Positions 43,004 through 56,679 of a DNA stretch of 64,000 nt are shown here, one piece after another. The position numbers and the translations under genes were made by a program. How positions within the stretch are numbered: the stretch's first letter is position 1; the number at the start of each line of letters is the position of its first letter. Origin of the DNA: Euwallacea fornicatus (Eukaryota > Arthropoda > Insecta > Coleoptera > Curculionidae); NCBI RefSeq assembly GCF_040115645.1, contig NC_089554.1, positions 2,170,001-2,234,000 of the forward strand. The letters are read 5' to 3'. The notes below the pieces were generated by a model. The model searched no databases, was not told the DNA's origin, and saw only the letters and a list, made by a program, of their open reading frames with translations.

Positions 43004-43159
43004 CTTCGCGACTGGCCAAATTCGCGACCCGTGTAAACAATGTACAATTTGTAGATTATTTTCTTTTTTGACGAACGTTAGTTTGATACTTTCGTGCTTC
43101 ACGAAAGCGTGGTTCACGATCGTGGTTTACCACCCGTGTAAACGTGCTTTTAACGCTCC

Positions 43160-46100
43160 AACTGGCACTAGTGAAGAAAATGCCGAACTAACCTTGTACT
43201 TTACTGAAAATTTTACAGGCTAAATCAATATTAAACCACCATCATATCTAGTAAGTTCGATTTAACTTGAAATATTCTTCTCCTCCAGCCTCGAATTTAA
43301 CCCAAGGCTTTATCCATGAAGTGTCAGAAAATCATGGCAAGTTTCCGGACTCCAAGAACGGGCATACTTGGCGAAACTATGCATATCGATACCAGAATAT
43401 GCGGCACTACGAAAATGATAAACGAGCTGGCAATAAATTTCACTTAAAGACGAACCGAACACACAATACGATGGTATATTTACGCTTGTTGACTAGCAAG
43501 TCTGATCCTAATTCTTCAGGACGCTTTACTTTTTTTTTCTAAGGGATATATTAGACAGCTCTGATGAATGGGAATAAATTGCTCTCTAGGTCTGGATAAT
43601 AACTTTGACTTAACAGCCAAAAGCATCCTATCTATATCTTCGGTCAGTATATAATATACATTAATGATAATTTACTGCAAATTTTCAACTATATTTAAAG
43701 CGAACTATTCATACAGTATCTTAGCTTAAAGCCACATTAACATCATTAAAAGGTCCCTGTATTTTGACCTCCTGGGAACGATCCATCACTTAAGAACGTC
43801 GCGTACCCCTTTCCCGACTATCTGTCAGCTACAGGGTCTCCAAGCCGACTGCGTATCAGGATTTAGTTTCACTAATTATCAGTGCACGTTAAATGTGTAT
43901 ACATTTAGGAAAAAATTTTAGCCAAGATTTATGAACAAATTCAATCAATTTTACTGAGTGCATTAACAGTGCTTGTATCATTTACAAGATCCCTGCAGTT
44001 TTCTACTCAATTTCCTCGACCTCTTCGCCTCACTCCGGAAATATGTTGTGACTAATGTATCTGATAGAGAAAATCTTCATTTCGCAACAATCGTTACATC
44101 ACAAAAGTTTAAATTCTGTGATAAGTGCGTCGGTTCCAGCACACCGGACAAGCTACCAATAATTCCGATCGGAATGACCCAGTATGCAAATGTGTTCGCG
44201 CCTTTACACATTCACACATATACCTCGTTCTATATTCCCAAACATATTATGTGAGTCAATATTTAGATATGGGCCCTTTTCTTTCGATAAACACAAGCGA
44301 CAGCAATGATGAATTGGAACAAATAGTAATTTGGAAAATGGAAGTTGTACGGCAAGCTCCACGAATTTATTGTTCGTCGGAGATCGCATTTATCAAACTG
44401 TTTAAATGAATATAAATCGTATAATATAATACACCGAAAGCGTTGCGATTCTGTTTGCGTTTCCACTACAAGTCCAAAGTAATAACGAAATAAGCGTTTC
44501 CTAGTATTTTATGCTTCAACTATGAAAAGTCGAATTTGAATAGAAACGTACCTAATGATTTTTCCATGGCAAAGGGAAAGTTAGGCGGTCCGTTTCCATT
44601 GAATCATAGTTCTCCAAGGACCGAAAGCTTACAAAGGCAGTAGTGGCCACTAAATTGTGTGTAATTCGATGTCTCTGGGCGCCCGTACTCGTACGGATGC
44701 AGCAACATCTGCAGGAAACCTCTAAGGATTTCATGTGGAGAAGTGAATCCGCAGAATTTGAATATTGGCCAAGAAAATGTCCTCTGAGAAATTAGGCGGC
44801 TTCCATGTGTTTGCCTTGCCGAACGAATAATATGTAATTCTATGTGGTAAAATTTTTTTACTCGGTAATTTCCCTACAGCTCCATACGTAGAACAAAATG
44901 TTGCTTTGTACCAGCGCTTGCTGGCAGTTGCCGATAAAATTTGTATGAGTTTATGGGATGCAAAAAGTTCAAATCAAAAACAGAACGCTAAATGGTATTG
45001 CTATTTGAAGCTTTGATATTATTATATTATTAATAAATTTCATACAAAGCTCGACTGGTGGATACTGAAAACTGTTTTTTCAGGCTTCGCCCTAGGGAAT
45101 AATAATAACAATAATTTTATTGTTACCAGAATTTATTTCCGCCCATAGTTAACTGATTCGGCATGACATTGCCAACGATAATATTTATGCAGGAGTTAAG
45201 TTATTTTGTAAATTGACATGTACTGCGGCTAAATGAACCGAACACTGTGGGTTGTAGGATGAGACCACTACTGGCACATAGCCAGTAATCCGCTTGTAGG
45301 AAATCTATTAGTTTGAAAGTGGAGAATTTAAGGAGACATGATTAATAATATAATAATTTTTTTTTTAGATTTAGCGGGAAATTAATAAATTGATAAACGT
45401 AGGATTTCAAGTTTTCCTGAGTGTGGCGTGGTTCTTAAGGAGTTATCACAGTGTACATCATAATGCTATGTCATTGGATTAAATTAGAATCCATTCTTTA
45501 TCGGCGCTCTAACAAACGTTTCCTTTACACAAAATATCATTTTCTCTCTCCCTGTCTTTTGAATTGAGCTATTTGGTTTATTCCACCCAAGATCACGCTT
45601 TTTAACCGACACTGTCAAGTATTCACACCATAAGACTTTTCGTTTAGAGTCGTAATATTGTTTGGTAGGTTAGTCCGAAGATAGCTGACCATTTGCTAAC
45701 ATGCGACGTTAGGTAACTGTTACTTTTATTTCCCAACGACAGTTATCTCGATAGTCATCTTTCTCGTACGCCGATTTCAAAGATCAGAAAGTTATGCTTA
45801 ACATGCATTTTAGCCATTATTTTCGGGAACAACACATTTTCATTGTTTAAATGGTAGTTCTTGCGTAATAGCTCTAAAGTCGTTTTTTGCTCTGTTAATG
45901 ATTATGCCGGTCACCATTGTCCGTTACCGTGACATTAGACTATCAGGATATACTTAAAGGATAGTTCAAAGGTATAACGTGACTACCAGTTTCTGCCTGT
46001 CTAGAAGACTTAACGAGCTTTTGGTCGATCTTCACAATTTTCAATGGTCAGTACCTGTTCCTCCCACAGACATAAAACTTCCACAAGTCAGACAGGGAAG

Positions 46101-49100
46101 TCCAATTACCGGTATATTGTGGCAGTTTTTCACGAGAGCACTTTTACAAACGGGTAGCTATCTTGAATTCCTCCTTTTTCCTTTTAATTCATCCATGCAT
46201 GATTTTAAGGAAAAAAAATCATGAAATTTTATGTACGTTGTCACTTAACCTCTAATACTCAGGGTATTGCCATATTGACCTACTAAATGATCTTGTTTCG
46301 CAGCCCATGTACCTTCGAGTTTTAATTCGGGTTTTTTGCATTTTGAGCACGAATGAGTCACTGTGATGAGCAAAGTAACCTACCTGTGAATCTGATAAGC
46401 CTACATTCACCAATAGAAACATCAATAAATGGAAATTCTGGATCTAAGTTACCTCGAAACAACAAAATTAATATGAACCAGTAGGGCAACTAATAACAAA
46501 CATCTTTCGCCCCAACTCGGCTCAATTAAGATGTTCCAAACTAACAACCAGATTGAATACAGTATCGACATAGGCAAATTCGATATAATTACTTAATATC
46601 AACCGACACTTACTGATAATTATTGCGGGATCGGGAGCAAAGTCAAGAGTAAAGTTCGCGGTATAAGTTTGGGCCCAACTTCGGCCCTACGAAGGTCGGA
46701 AGGGATCCGGTCCCTAGAGCGAGCGTTGCGTACATAAGTGTTTACGTAGGTAAGCTAATATCGAAAGTTCAGTGAGTCGAGTTGGTTAGGATGTATCTAA
46801 TCCTATTAGCTGAAATATCGAATTTCGAATGGTAAATTAATTTATGAAATCCTGCTGGTTAGAATTTGAAGTAAAATTTAAAAATTCCTGCATCTCGTAA
46901 ATAAGTCGAGGAATATCTCCCTGCATCTTTCCCGACGATGGATTTACGCCGACAGTTGGCGTGTATGCTTATAATAAAACATTGTCGTCGTTTTGCTACC
47001 TATCCAGATTAAAGGGCCTTGCTTGCTGGGATCTTATCCCTGTTGTCACTTAAACTGCAAATCTCCGGCCCAGATTAAGCCGCTTTATTGAATCTTGGAG
47101 GGTCAAACGAAGTGCGGTTATAAATCTTGGCAGACCACTTTAAATCGACCGAGATTATTTACTTACATTGTTGGCAAGGGACATGTCTGTATGGGATAGT
47201 TGTTGATGATTAGAACCTCAACCCCATTTTGATTAAATTCAAAATTCTTGTTCGGTTAAGTAATGTTACGGCAAGATAGGGTTCAAACTGCCGAACATAA
47301 TGCTACATTAATTGTGCAAAGTTACGCAACTCCTAGGAGAGCTTTTATGCGTGGAAAGAAGCGATGATTGCGAAAACGATGCGAGATAGGACAAAGTATT
47401 AAGTAAAAAAAGTTCGTATGCAGTTAAACGCAGATGTGGAGCACCCTATACATTCGGCGCTCAAAACTTAATTCCATGGTAACTTTGTCACTGCTGAAAA
47501 CATAGTGATGATGTATGGAGTAACTGCGATCACCACGGCGAGTTCAACTTGAGAACGAGTGACTTTTGCTTTGTATATACGATTACCCCTCCAAAAATGA
47601 AAGCAATTTAGAATAAAAGAAAATATTCACCCCAACATTTTAGCGTTATATCATCGGAGCGTACGCAACGTTTCAATCCCCATAACGAGAAACTGAAAAG
47701 GCGGATCCAGCTTCAACATATAGCTATTATCTCTTTATTTTGCATTTACTCTTTCCGGAACTGTGCCATTTTTATTATTAGCAAAATGCCTGTGAGTGAT
47801 TTTACTGGTACATGATTTTGTGTTGTTGGATTTTCGAACAGCTGCCGTAATCGAATTCTTCTGAAGTCTCATTGCAGTAATTGTTTTATATGCGAGTACA
47901 CTATCGGCAGTCGTGTTTAGAAAAATCTCATTTTTGTTTTATTCGTCGAAACGTATTCTCAGTATTAAATATTATACTATCAGCTTTCCTTCGGACTCCT
48001 ATGAAAGATTGGGCACCTAAACTGAGAATAACTTAGGTTACTTGTGATAAACATATGATTGATTGGTTTGAAACCGGGCACACCAGCCATCGGGGCGTCG
48101 GATATTTTAGGGACCTCTAGGGGTGAAAACCATCCCGAAAAAACGTTCAGAAAATGAAATTCATAGAAGCTAAATCTTAGAAGCTGAAATCTGCTTACAT
48201 GTTGGAAGTCTTTGCAAAAAACCTGCTGGCTTAAGTGCTGCACCAAGCCATATTTGAATAGAGCTTTGACTCAAACCCATCGATATTAAAATTTTATAAC
48301 CAGTCTACTAAATTTTAGCTCACGTGAAACTCCACTGCTAAAATACACAGACATCATCAAGTAAATATGTAAATATTTTCTAAATGCATGACCTAAACAC
48401 ATTTCCTTCTGTACATTGCTGAACAAAGCTAGGTAGTCCGTTTGTTATTTTAAAGAGTAAATTTTCGTTAAAACTCGCATAACGAACTTCAGCAGACGCC
48501 CGAAGAAAATCTAAACATATGCAAGGAGATTGTTGGGAACACAATCCGAATTATTCAACGGATTTATCTAATTTGAGCCACTGATTGCCGACATTGTGAC
48601 GACTTTCGTCGGTTTTCTGTAGCTTTTGAATGCAATTTAAATTCATTGCTTTATACCGCTGGTAGGCATGGGGTAAATGAGCTGGAACTACTCAACCTGC
48701 CGCACATAAGCTTGATAAGTAAATGTAAATAATTCTACGGATCGGAAAAGCCTCAATACTCTTAAATCGAAAAAAAAATTACAAGATTTATGGTTATCTT
48801 AAACCTGATGATTTTAATATAAAAAGGAGAGAGCAACTATTCTAATGTTGTTTTACGAGCAAATTCATGCTGGTTAAGTGGTATAAAGCAGTAGTTTTAG
48901 CTGGTTTTAACTACAATTGATGTGTCCAGGTGTCATATTGTTCTTCTGCACCTAGACGTTGTCTATTTGCTTTATGTACACTGATATTCGCGTCAGATTC
49001 GGGTATCAGGCAACGATGAACGGAGCTGAAGCTTTCGCCGAGTCATATTCGGTAACGATTTCGGTTGCAATGAAATTTTTCGTCTTTGTTGTTTAATCTC

Positions 49101-49900
49101 TTATCCCATCTGTTAAGTAATATCCGTCTTTCCATGACGCCAATAATTTAATGTGATCACCCGTTCATAAAAAGTTTTGGTAGGCCACCATTCTGGGAAA
49201 GAATTCTATTTTCCTGCTTCTTAGGATCAAAAATTTACAACCTAACGTAGTTTTCAGAAAATCGTGGAATACTCCATTGTTGTACTTTCTGTAATGTCCT
49301 TATGCTAGGTTCGTAGAAAGGGTACCTTACAGGCGCAGGTTGTTGGTCTGACCTTCTTTGCATATCGTCTTAAATATTTACCCAACATTCCTCCTCTGCA
49401 CATAATTCCTTTTAGTTAAATACGTCCCTGTGAGTCATTTGAATGCACATATTTCCTTATCGTAAACATTTTTCTTTAGAAAGACGATTTACAGTCATAC
49501 ACGACCGTCTATTTCGATAAAGATCGAGGAAGTATATTCGCGCATTGATCCGAATAAAAGCGATATAAGATTTCTCGTCAATTTTGTACACCTTATGGAT
49601 TTTCACTTGATGTTTTACGGTTTGTAGAGTTTTGTTTATTCTACAACAATTCCATCTTTTCATCGCGAAAATCGATTACAGTATGGCTTTTGAATTCCAT
49701 ATGCAAGAGCATGCAAGGCAAATCGGGACACAAGTGGATTGCATTTTCTTCAAGTGCGAAACAGACTGGAAGATTTTATGTATACACTGAACGACTAAAC
49801 CATAAAAACGTTTCTAATTCCTTGAGCCCAGATTTATCTAAAATTAAAGTCTTTCGGGTCTTAAATTTAATGGTAGATCTTACGGTGACGTGCGGGAAAT
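43160..49900. other. Long intergenic stretch; one exon-like segment
   Basis: About 6.7 kb without a recognised gene. The best coding-like segment is 43289-43473 on the plus strand: it follows CTTCTCCTCCAG, stays open for about 60 codons (SNLTQGFIHEVSENHGKFPD at its start) and precedes a GTATAT donor, but its product is unknown to me. The stretch 46.9-47.2 kb is less AT-rich, without other support. Confidence 0.25.
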
Positions 49901-50019
49901 GAATATAATATACGAGGATAATCCACGAAGTAAAAATTTGTCCATACATAACCTTAAAAAGCTTATGTCTAGAATTTCAACGTGCTACGTTGGTGTGTTT
50001 GTTTTGAAACAGTTTTTAC

Positions 50020-50940
50020 TTAACGCTTTTAGAGGTTTTGTGCGTATGGAAAATATTGAGTGGCAAGGCATAAGCGCGGTTGTAGTAGTTGCCAAGGCAA
50101 ACTCTGCAGTGGCGGACCCGATGACACTCCAGATCTGACCACTACGGATATTGTGGTGAAAATCCACCAAACTGTACCAGAAGACGGACACTTCAAAAAG
50201 AACAATTGGATGTGAGAAAGCTGTGCGCGGGATGAACAAAAACAGCGTTGTGAGCATGTTTCAAGGGAGTGTTCGACAAAGTGATGCAACAATAAAGCCC
50301 AGTTTTTGTTTCGATTCATAACCATGGATGAAACATGGGTTCATCATTTCACATCTGAGACAAAAGAACAGCCAAAACAATGAGCTCAAAGGGGAGAATC
50401 GGCTCCAAAGAAAGCGAATTCAATTTGCAGGAAAGGTGATGCGTCAGTTTTTTTAGGATGCATATGGGATAATTTTTATCGACCATCTCCCTAAAAGAAA
50501 AACAATAAACACAGAATATTACACACATTTTTTGCAACGTATGAGCGACGAAATAAGCGAAAGGAGACCCCATTTGGCGAAAAAGGACATCTTATTTCAT
50601 AAAGACCACGCACCAGTCCACATTCCCGTCATCGCAACGACCAAAATCAATCAACTTGGTTTCGAACTTTTTCCTCACCCACCCTATTCGCCAAATTTAG
50701 CCGGCTCAGATTATTTTCCATTTCCAAACTGGAAAAAATGGCTTAGTGGGAAGATTTGCCAATAATGAAGAGGTGCGGTCCGAGGTTGATACCTATTTTC
50801 AAACATTCGAAGTTTTTTTATTAGAAACGGGGCATAGAAGACATAGAACGTAGACGGGAAAAGTGTGCCAATTTCAAAGAAGATTGTTGAGAAATAACGT
50901 AATATTAAACATTTTTTTCGTTTAAGAATTAGGTGAAATA
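50020..50940 (+). pseudogene. Mariner transposase relic (cecropia/irritans-like)
   Basis: Plus-strand pieces in shifting frames follow the order of a mariner transposase: RKLCAG-like block near 50213, FITMDETWVHHFT with the first catalytic Asp near 50317, and AQRGESAPKKANS near 50383 after a TGA in place of Trp. These lead to IIFIDHLPKRKTINTEYYTH near 50470 and an open run of 77 codons from 50532. In that run the second catalytic region is LFHKDHAPVH (Asp kept, next Asn changed to His) and the third is PPYSPNLAGSDYF, 34 residues further on. Downstream the YFE-type end is eroded. A possible left terminus, ACGAGGATAATCCACG, lies near 49910. Confidence 0.8.
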
Positions 50941-51322
50941 TTTCTGGGATCATCTTGGTATGACACGTGGCAGTGTGTTTTAAATTGTTTCCTAAATGGT
51001 ACGTTTATTTTAACCGATATTTCCCTAGTCATAATTAAAGGAATGACGGGGCAAATGTAGTTTATATTAGCTTGTGTTTAGGCCAGGGGCTTTTAGTCAC
51101 TGCCTAACAGAATCGACTGCCTCACAAGGCACCCGAAGAGGTATCTCCTATTTTGCTGGTGTGAGTTATTGATTCGAAGGACCAGACGCTGATGCGTCAA
51201 TTGATTGTAAAAGGGGTTCAAGGGTTCGGGAAAGACAAACTCCGTAGCACGAATTAAGTAATTTACTTTACACTACAGATATCACTCTAAGTTACACTAC
51301 AGATTTACAACTTTATATACAC

Positions 51323-51349
51323 TTTATATATATATATATATATATATAT
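51323..51349. repeat. (TA)n microsatellite
   Basis: A run of about 12 TA units, near the (GA)n array. Confidence 0.95.
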
Positions 51350-51429
51350 TACAGAGTCGGTATTGGGTTGCCCGAGATCTGAGAATGATACGTATAAAGG
51401 TTGAAGGGTGACTTATAAAAGCGTCACAG

Positions 51430-51765
<336 letters not shown>

Positions 51766-51769
51766 GCTT

Positions 51770-53950
51770 TCGCGAGTACTGTCTTTGAGAGAATGTTTTT
51801 TGGGAGTCCTAGATTATTTGCGTCCCAGGGATGGTGGGGCTGGAGGGAGATCACCACGATAAGATCTTGACCAATCCCAACTGACACCGTCTCGTAGTTC
51901 TGTGGAAAGTTTTTTCCTAAGAATCTCCACGGTCAAAGCCCAGATGTGGCTCTCTGGTTCCCTTGACAGATTTATCTGGTGCCCCCCATAAATCGGGACA
52001 GCGATAATTCAAGGAACCAGTGCCATCGCGGTGGCCGAGTTTAAACGCGTGAGGGTAAGTGCTGCATCGCGGGGTGCAATGCAGCAGATGTATTAGGGAT
52101 TGTTCCAACGTCTTTAGGGCCTAATTGGTGCCCAGCGATAACGCTGATTTATGTTGGGTTTTTTCCTAACAGCTTGAATTCGCGAAGATCTTTCCAGACA
52201 CGACGTAAATTTCCCAAATCAATTTAGAGTTTAAAAAACATATTCGAATTGTTCAGCTTAGATCAGAATCCTGTTCATCGCATACAAAAAATCGTGTCCT
52301 GACAAATCGTAAAATCCAATAACGATTCATTGTACGTTGTTCAGCTTGTTAAACATTGGTTATCGAACAAAGCGAGTGAAAACAATGAAACTTAAAAGAG
52401 CGTAAAAATTACAAATTCGCCCGCAAGGCGGATTCGAAAAATTGATTAGGGGTCGAAATTGTAATTTTCTAATTTTTATTTGTTCGAAATGCTTTTGATA
52501 CGGCCCCAAATACCTCTAGCATTATTTTGTGCATATGAAATGTCTACCTGCCAAAAGAAACGAGGCATTTCACAGAACACTAAACGACGAAACATGCCAT
52601 GTCATCTGTGTAATTGAGCATGCAGGAAAACTGTAAATTAACACAAACGAGAACCTTGTTTAATTTGTCATGTAATATAAGAAGTGATTGCCGCAATTAG
52701 CAAAACAACTTGGCACGTTTATGTACTTGGGTGTTAAAGACCTTTTATTAATGTAAGTAGGCAAGCATAGTTTGTTGTTCCAATTTTTGTGCGGCAATCT
52801 ATGCCGTTAAGCGTAAATCCATTTAAGTAGATATTTGAATTTTCATTATAAATCGAGTGTCGAATTTCTATCAGAATTGGAAGGTTTAGTAGAAAAAGGC
52901 CATTCAAGGTCATCACTTACGTGTGAATTTTAAATCACTGCCCAAAACTCTGTTGTCTAATTGGGTTTTGGCATTCCCTTGGATATCTTGTATGCAGTCA
53001 GCACTAATATCGACGCTAAACGACGTTCGACAGGTGTCTGCAAATCCAAATTGATTTCCTCCCTTGTGGATTCATCAAGTATATTGAGAGGCATTTCAGA
53101 CATCTGCCCGATTCTTCCCAATATTCTTAAAATATTCTTTGAACCATTTTTTCCATTTAACTAAAAATTTGTTAGAATCAAAAATCAATTATCGGTGATC
53201 GAAATGTCAATGAATCTGAAGGAGCAATGACAATATTTCTTCATTTCTCATATTTGCGTTTGCGAAAGTTCTGAAATGGGACAATTTACAGTAAAAAGAT
53301 TTGGCCTGTGATTGTCCAGTTTAACCATGAGATTTCAATGAACTTAATATAGGCATATTTCGAGATTATATATGTCTAACTGGAGAGCAAGCAAGGGTCG
53401 ATACGGCATAAAGGTGCCAACCACAATATTACCGTCTGTAGATGTTTACTTACAGTAATGACGTCGATGGTAAACAATGAGACGCCTATAATACGTATGG
53501 TGGAGTGGATTATTGGGGATATATGAGGTCAATAATGGTGCTACGATGGACTTCAATTTAAATGAATACTTCTGATTGGGTCATTATTGCATAAATGTAC
53601 AGAAATTCATGTAACATGTAAAGAGAGGAGGTCTTGGTAATGCTTGCTGACAGTTAATTATAAAGTTCTGGCTTTTCTGAATATTGTGTAGCATGTGATC
53701 GGCTAGCATTAGAATCAAATAAGGAATATAGGAAAACTCCGGAAGTTTGCCATGGTAGAAAGTAGTAACCGTGAGTTATACAGGGTAATTTATGTATAAC
53801 TGTTCTGTATAACCGTGAATTATAAAGGGCAACGCAACCGACGCAGAACGCTTGCGTGTAGAGGACATCCATACATGTCGATTTTTTTTTATATATAAAA
53901 CTAAAGTTTTCTATATTTTTATTTAATATTTATATATTTCTTTTTTGTCC
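51770..53950. other. Intergenic; a possible degraded LTR/PBS-like motif
   Basis: No recognised coding sequence. TTATCTGGTGCCCCCCATAA at about 51970-51989 resembles the end of an LTR followed by a TGG-starting primer-binding site, but no retroelement protein or second LTR was seen. A GTGGCCGAGTTTAAACGCG stretch near 52033 resembles a tRNA A-box without the rest of a tRNA. Confidence 0.25.
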
Positions 53951-53989
53951 GTTTCTTGATGAGCCAGAGAACTTACTGGCAAAAATTAT

Positions 53990-54425
53990 ATATGTATTGT
54001 TGGACGACCATATAAAGAAGACTGTCATGCTCCATTAAGAAAGTTACGTCAATAGCGAAGCGAATAGCCCAATTCACTAAGAGATGATGCTCATTATCAG
54101 CGAATGTAATGCTACACTTGGAACGCCCTCCCTACAGTCCAGACTTATTCCCACGTGATTAGTACATATTTGGCCCGTTGAAAGAGGCATTGGCAGGAGA
54201 AAGTTTCGACAATGATGCAGCTGTTGAGGGTTTTGTGCCAAGTTGATTGCAAACACGTCTCGCTTCTTTCTACGTTAACAGCATTAAGAAACTTCTAATA
54301 TGATGGGAATAATGTATTTTTAAATCAGGAGATTATGTAGAAGAATAACATGTATCTTCCATATTTGGCTTATTTCCCTATACATTTTTGAAAAATAATC
54401 CCGGATCATATTTGATTCACCCTCG
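53990..54425 (+). pseudogene. Mariner-like transposase C-terminal relic with right transposon end
   Basis: The plus strand reads LERPPYSPDLFPRD, with the third catalytic Asp, at about 54120-54160. After a stop comes IFGPLKEALAGESFDNDAAV and then an eroded W-stop-LQTRLASFYVNSIKKL, ending at KSGDYVEE near 54345, the conserved end of mariner transposases. Upstream, DCHAPLRKLRQ may be the second catalytic region. The right terminus ATTTGATTCACCCTCG is followed by TA (54426-54427), and TACGAGGGTGAATCAAA is a usual form of mariner TIR. The 5' part and left end are missing or unrecognisable. Confidence 0.68.
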
Positions 54426-54429
54426 TATT

Positions 54430-55400
54430 TTGACATAACGCGATTGCTCTCCTTTCACGCCTCTCTATGTCGAAACTTCAAATTCAGGGCCTACAAAACT
54501 TGAACTTTAAGGCCTATTAAATACTCTGGTGGCTGTTATCTAAATGGGAGTTTTATTAAGCCTATTCCGGAAGGGGGCATGTAGCGTGATGAACTCATCA
54601 TGCACGCTCTATAGCATTTCTTGCACTGCAGGGGTTAATAGACCTTATCGAGTGTTTACAGCAGACGTAAAATTACCACATTCCTGTTGAGCCCTGGACA
54701 AATATATTTATTTTTCTCTCAACTTCAAAACATGTTATATTAATTTAAGTACGGATTAGTAGGTGATCATTGGGAGTTTGTCCCAAACTTGCTTACGACC
54801 GCTGTTGACCTGCAGGAAAACCTTTTTCGGTCGTCCATGAACGCCACTAAAAGTGAAGGGATTTCCCCGTTAGGTTTATAAATCAAGCTGACGCAATGTT
54901 TCGGAGACAGGAAAAGACTTTATTTGTCGACGGTAGAGACAATTTTACCTGTAGCCCGAGCAGGTAGAACTTTTTTCTACCACCAAAATGACAGATATGA
55001 AATGAAATATTTGACCTTTATATGGATTGTGCAAATTAAAGGAACATTTTAACAACGAGGAGAAAAATCTAATTACTTATCAGGTCTCTCGTCTCTTCCT
55101 CCATCGGTTCAGATACCCAGCATTTTGATGTTTTCTTACAAAAGATACACAAAGTTAACACATATGCGCTCATAGGAAAAATATTGTACAGAAATATCTA
55201 TTCCTTCCGCACTCAATGTGAAAGGCGAAAATTAAAGTTTTCATTGTATCTTGTAGATATTTTTAGTTAAGTCAGTATTGGCGCCTGCTAAAGGGGGGTC
55301 AGATGGGAATCTATCCCAAAATTATCAATGTTCGTGCCATAAAATAAATCCGTCAAAATCAAAGTTCCTTTTCATTTTTTTTTTGTATAATATCGGTAGT
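54430..55400. other. Intergenic, no gene recognised
   Basis: No recognisable frame or repeat between the two mariner copies. Confidence 0.35.
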
Positions 55401-55402
55401 TA

Positions 55403-56675
55403 CGAGGGAGAATTAAATAAGAACTTCAAAAGGAATATTAATATTAAACTTAATTTAACAAAACAATGTCAAAAACGACTATGTCATTTTTCAATGTAGT
55501 CCTCATTACGTTAAGTACACCTTCTTCATCGTTTTGGAAGTGCTTCAACGCCCGAAAAAAAAATTTTGGTGGCGTGCACGGCCACTCATGTACCGCCTGA
55601 GTCAATTCATCATTAGTTTGAAATTTTTTTTCACTTAAAGCCACTTGAAGGCGACGAAATACATGATAATCGCTGGGGGCGAGGTCAGGCCAATGTGGAG
55701 GACGTGGCAGACATTTAAACTTCATATTTTGGATGACCGCTGCTGTTATCCGCATAGTATGTGGTCGTGCATTATCATGTTGTAAAAGGACGTTTTTACT
55801 CAGAGATCCTCGCCTTTTGGTTTTCATAACAGATTTGACACGGTTTTTCAAAAGTTCTGAAAATATAACACTAGTAATTATATTTCCATAAGGCATGCGG
55901 TCTTTTAAAATTACCCCTTTAGCATCCCATAACAGGGTCAACATAACATTTTTGCGGCCGAGAACTGGATACTAATTTTTTTTTGGGTTTGGAGAAGAGT
56001 CGTGACACTATTCTTTGCAAGTTCTGTACCTTGAAACTGCTGGTTTCAGGTTAATGATAGTGCATCCAGGACTCATCTTCAGTAACAATCCTCGTCTGAA
56101 AGGCATCTCTTTCTGTTTCGTACCAACGCAAGCGTTCTTCATAAGCATCAGCACGTCGTTGTTTCAATTGTGAGGCAAATCGTTTTGGAACCCACCTTGC
56201 TGACAATTTACGGAACTGAAGAAGGTCATGTATGATGTGTACGGAATCATTACTCAAGTTTAAAATTTCAACAAGTTCGTTAAGAATAACACGACGATTT
56301 TCTTTGACTAAAACTGCTGAAATGAAGTCAAGTGCGACAACACTATTTACCTCACCAGGTCGGGGAGAAACAGGTAGGGAAGTCACTACGTTTATGAACT
56401 TATTGTTCCATTCATGCATCTGCTGGAGTGGTAGGCGTGAGTTTCCATGCTGTAGCTTCATTCTACGGTGAATGTCAGTAGGTTTAATCCCTTTACTTTG
56501 CAAAAAGCAAATAACAGAACGCTGTTCTTCCTTAGTGCAATGCTTCAGTGAAATCACCATTTTGGAACTGTCACTTTGTGAACGGTTTCATTTGTTCCTA
56601 CGTTACGATTGTTAATAAACGTTTTGCGTATCAAAAATAATTTTTTTACTAATTTATATTATTTAATTCCTCGCG
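55403..56675 (-). mobile_element. Mariner transposon, third lineage, minus orientation
   Basis: The left end CGAGGGAGAATTAAATAA follows TA (55401-55402). The right end, inverted, reads GCGAGGAATTAAATAATA and is eroded, so the right boundary (56673-56678) is approximate. About 1270 bp, full length for a mariner. The transposase belongs to a different lineage from the two mauritiana copies. Confidence 0.8.
55450..56560 (-). pseudogene. Mariner transposase (DD34D) with one stop and one frameshift
   Basis: The N-terminal part (56560 to 56051) starts MVISLKHCTKEEQRSVICFL, an HTH of mariner type, and reaches the first catalytic Asp in VTEDESWMHYH directly before a TAA. After about 35 codons the frame moves by one base, probably in the A9 run near 56000 or the A5 run near 55950. 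The second part (55944 to 55450) starts at VMLTLLWDAKGVIL and carries LLQHDNARPHTMR and PPHWPDLAPSDYHVF, the second and third catalytic Asp with 34 residues between. The YSPDL Tyr-Ser reads HW. The C-terminus is atypical after FFRALKHFQND. All three Asp are kept, so decay is limited to a few lesions. Confidence 0.88.
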
Positions 56676-56679
56676 TTAC

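Larger units (their letters stand above)
42282..43149. mobile_element. PIF/Harbinger-type deletion derivative, copy 2 (no nested insertions)
   Basis: 868 bp, colinear with the residual body of the element at 30264-35159. The ends contain GTTTACACGAGT (left) and, inverted, GTTTACACGGGTGG (right). Inverted similarity extends about 80 bp through ATCGTGAACCACGCTTTCGTG. The flanks TTG (42279-42281) and TTA (43150-43152) look like a mutated TTA target duplication. At the two positions where copy 1 carries transposons this copy is uninterrupted. Confidence 0.82.

Noticed and set aside
42831..43223. 130-codon plus-strand frame (and its relative at 34955-35215)
   Set aside because: It is the antisense shadow of the Harbinger transposase N-terminal fragment; the meaningful reading (WWVRKW motif) is on the minus strand.
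43289..43473. Possible internal exon (acceptor CTCCTCCAG, donor GTATAT)
   Set aside because: The phase does not fit the exon-like pair at 41.8-42.0 kb and the peptide is unrecognised; kept only as a remark in the intergenic entry.
51968..51995. LTR primer-binding-site-like TGGTGCCCCCCATAAA
   Set aside because: No paired LTR, polypurine tract, or gag/pol sequence was found.
52025..52075. tRNA-like A-box, GTGGCCGAGTTTAAACGCG
   Set aside because: No matching B box, acceptor stem or T-arm follows; at most a remote tRNA-Ser/SINE fossil.
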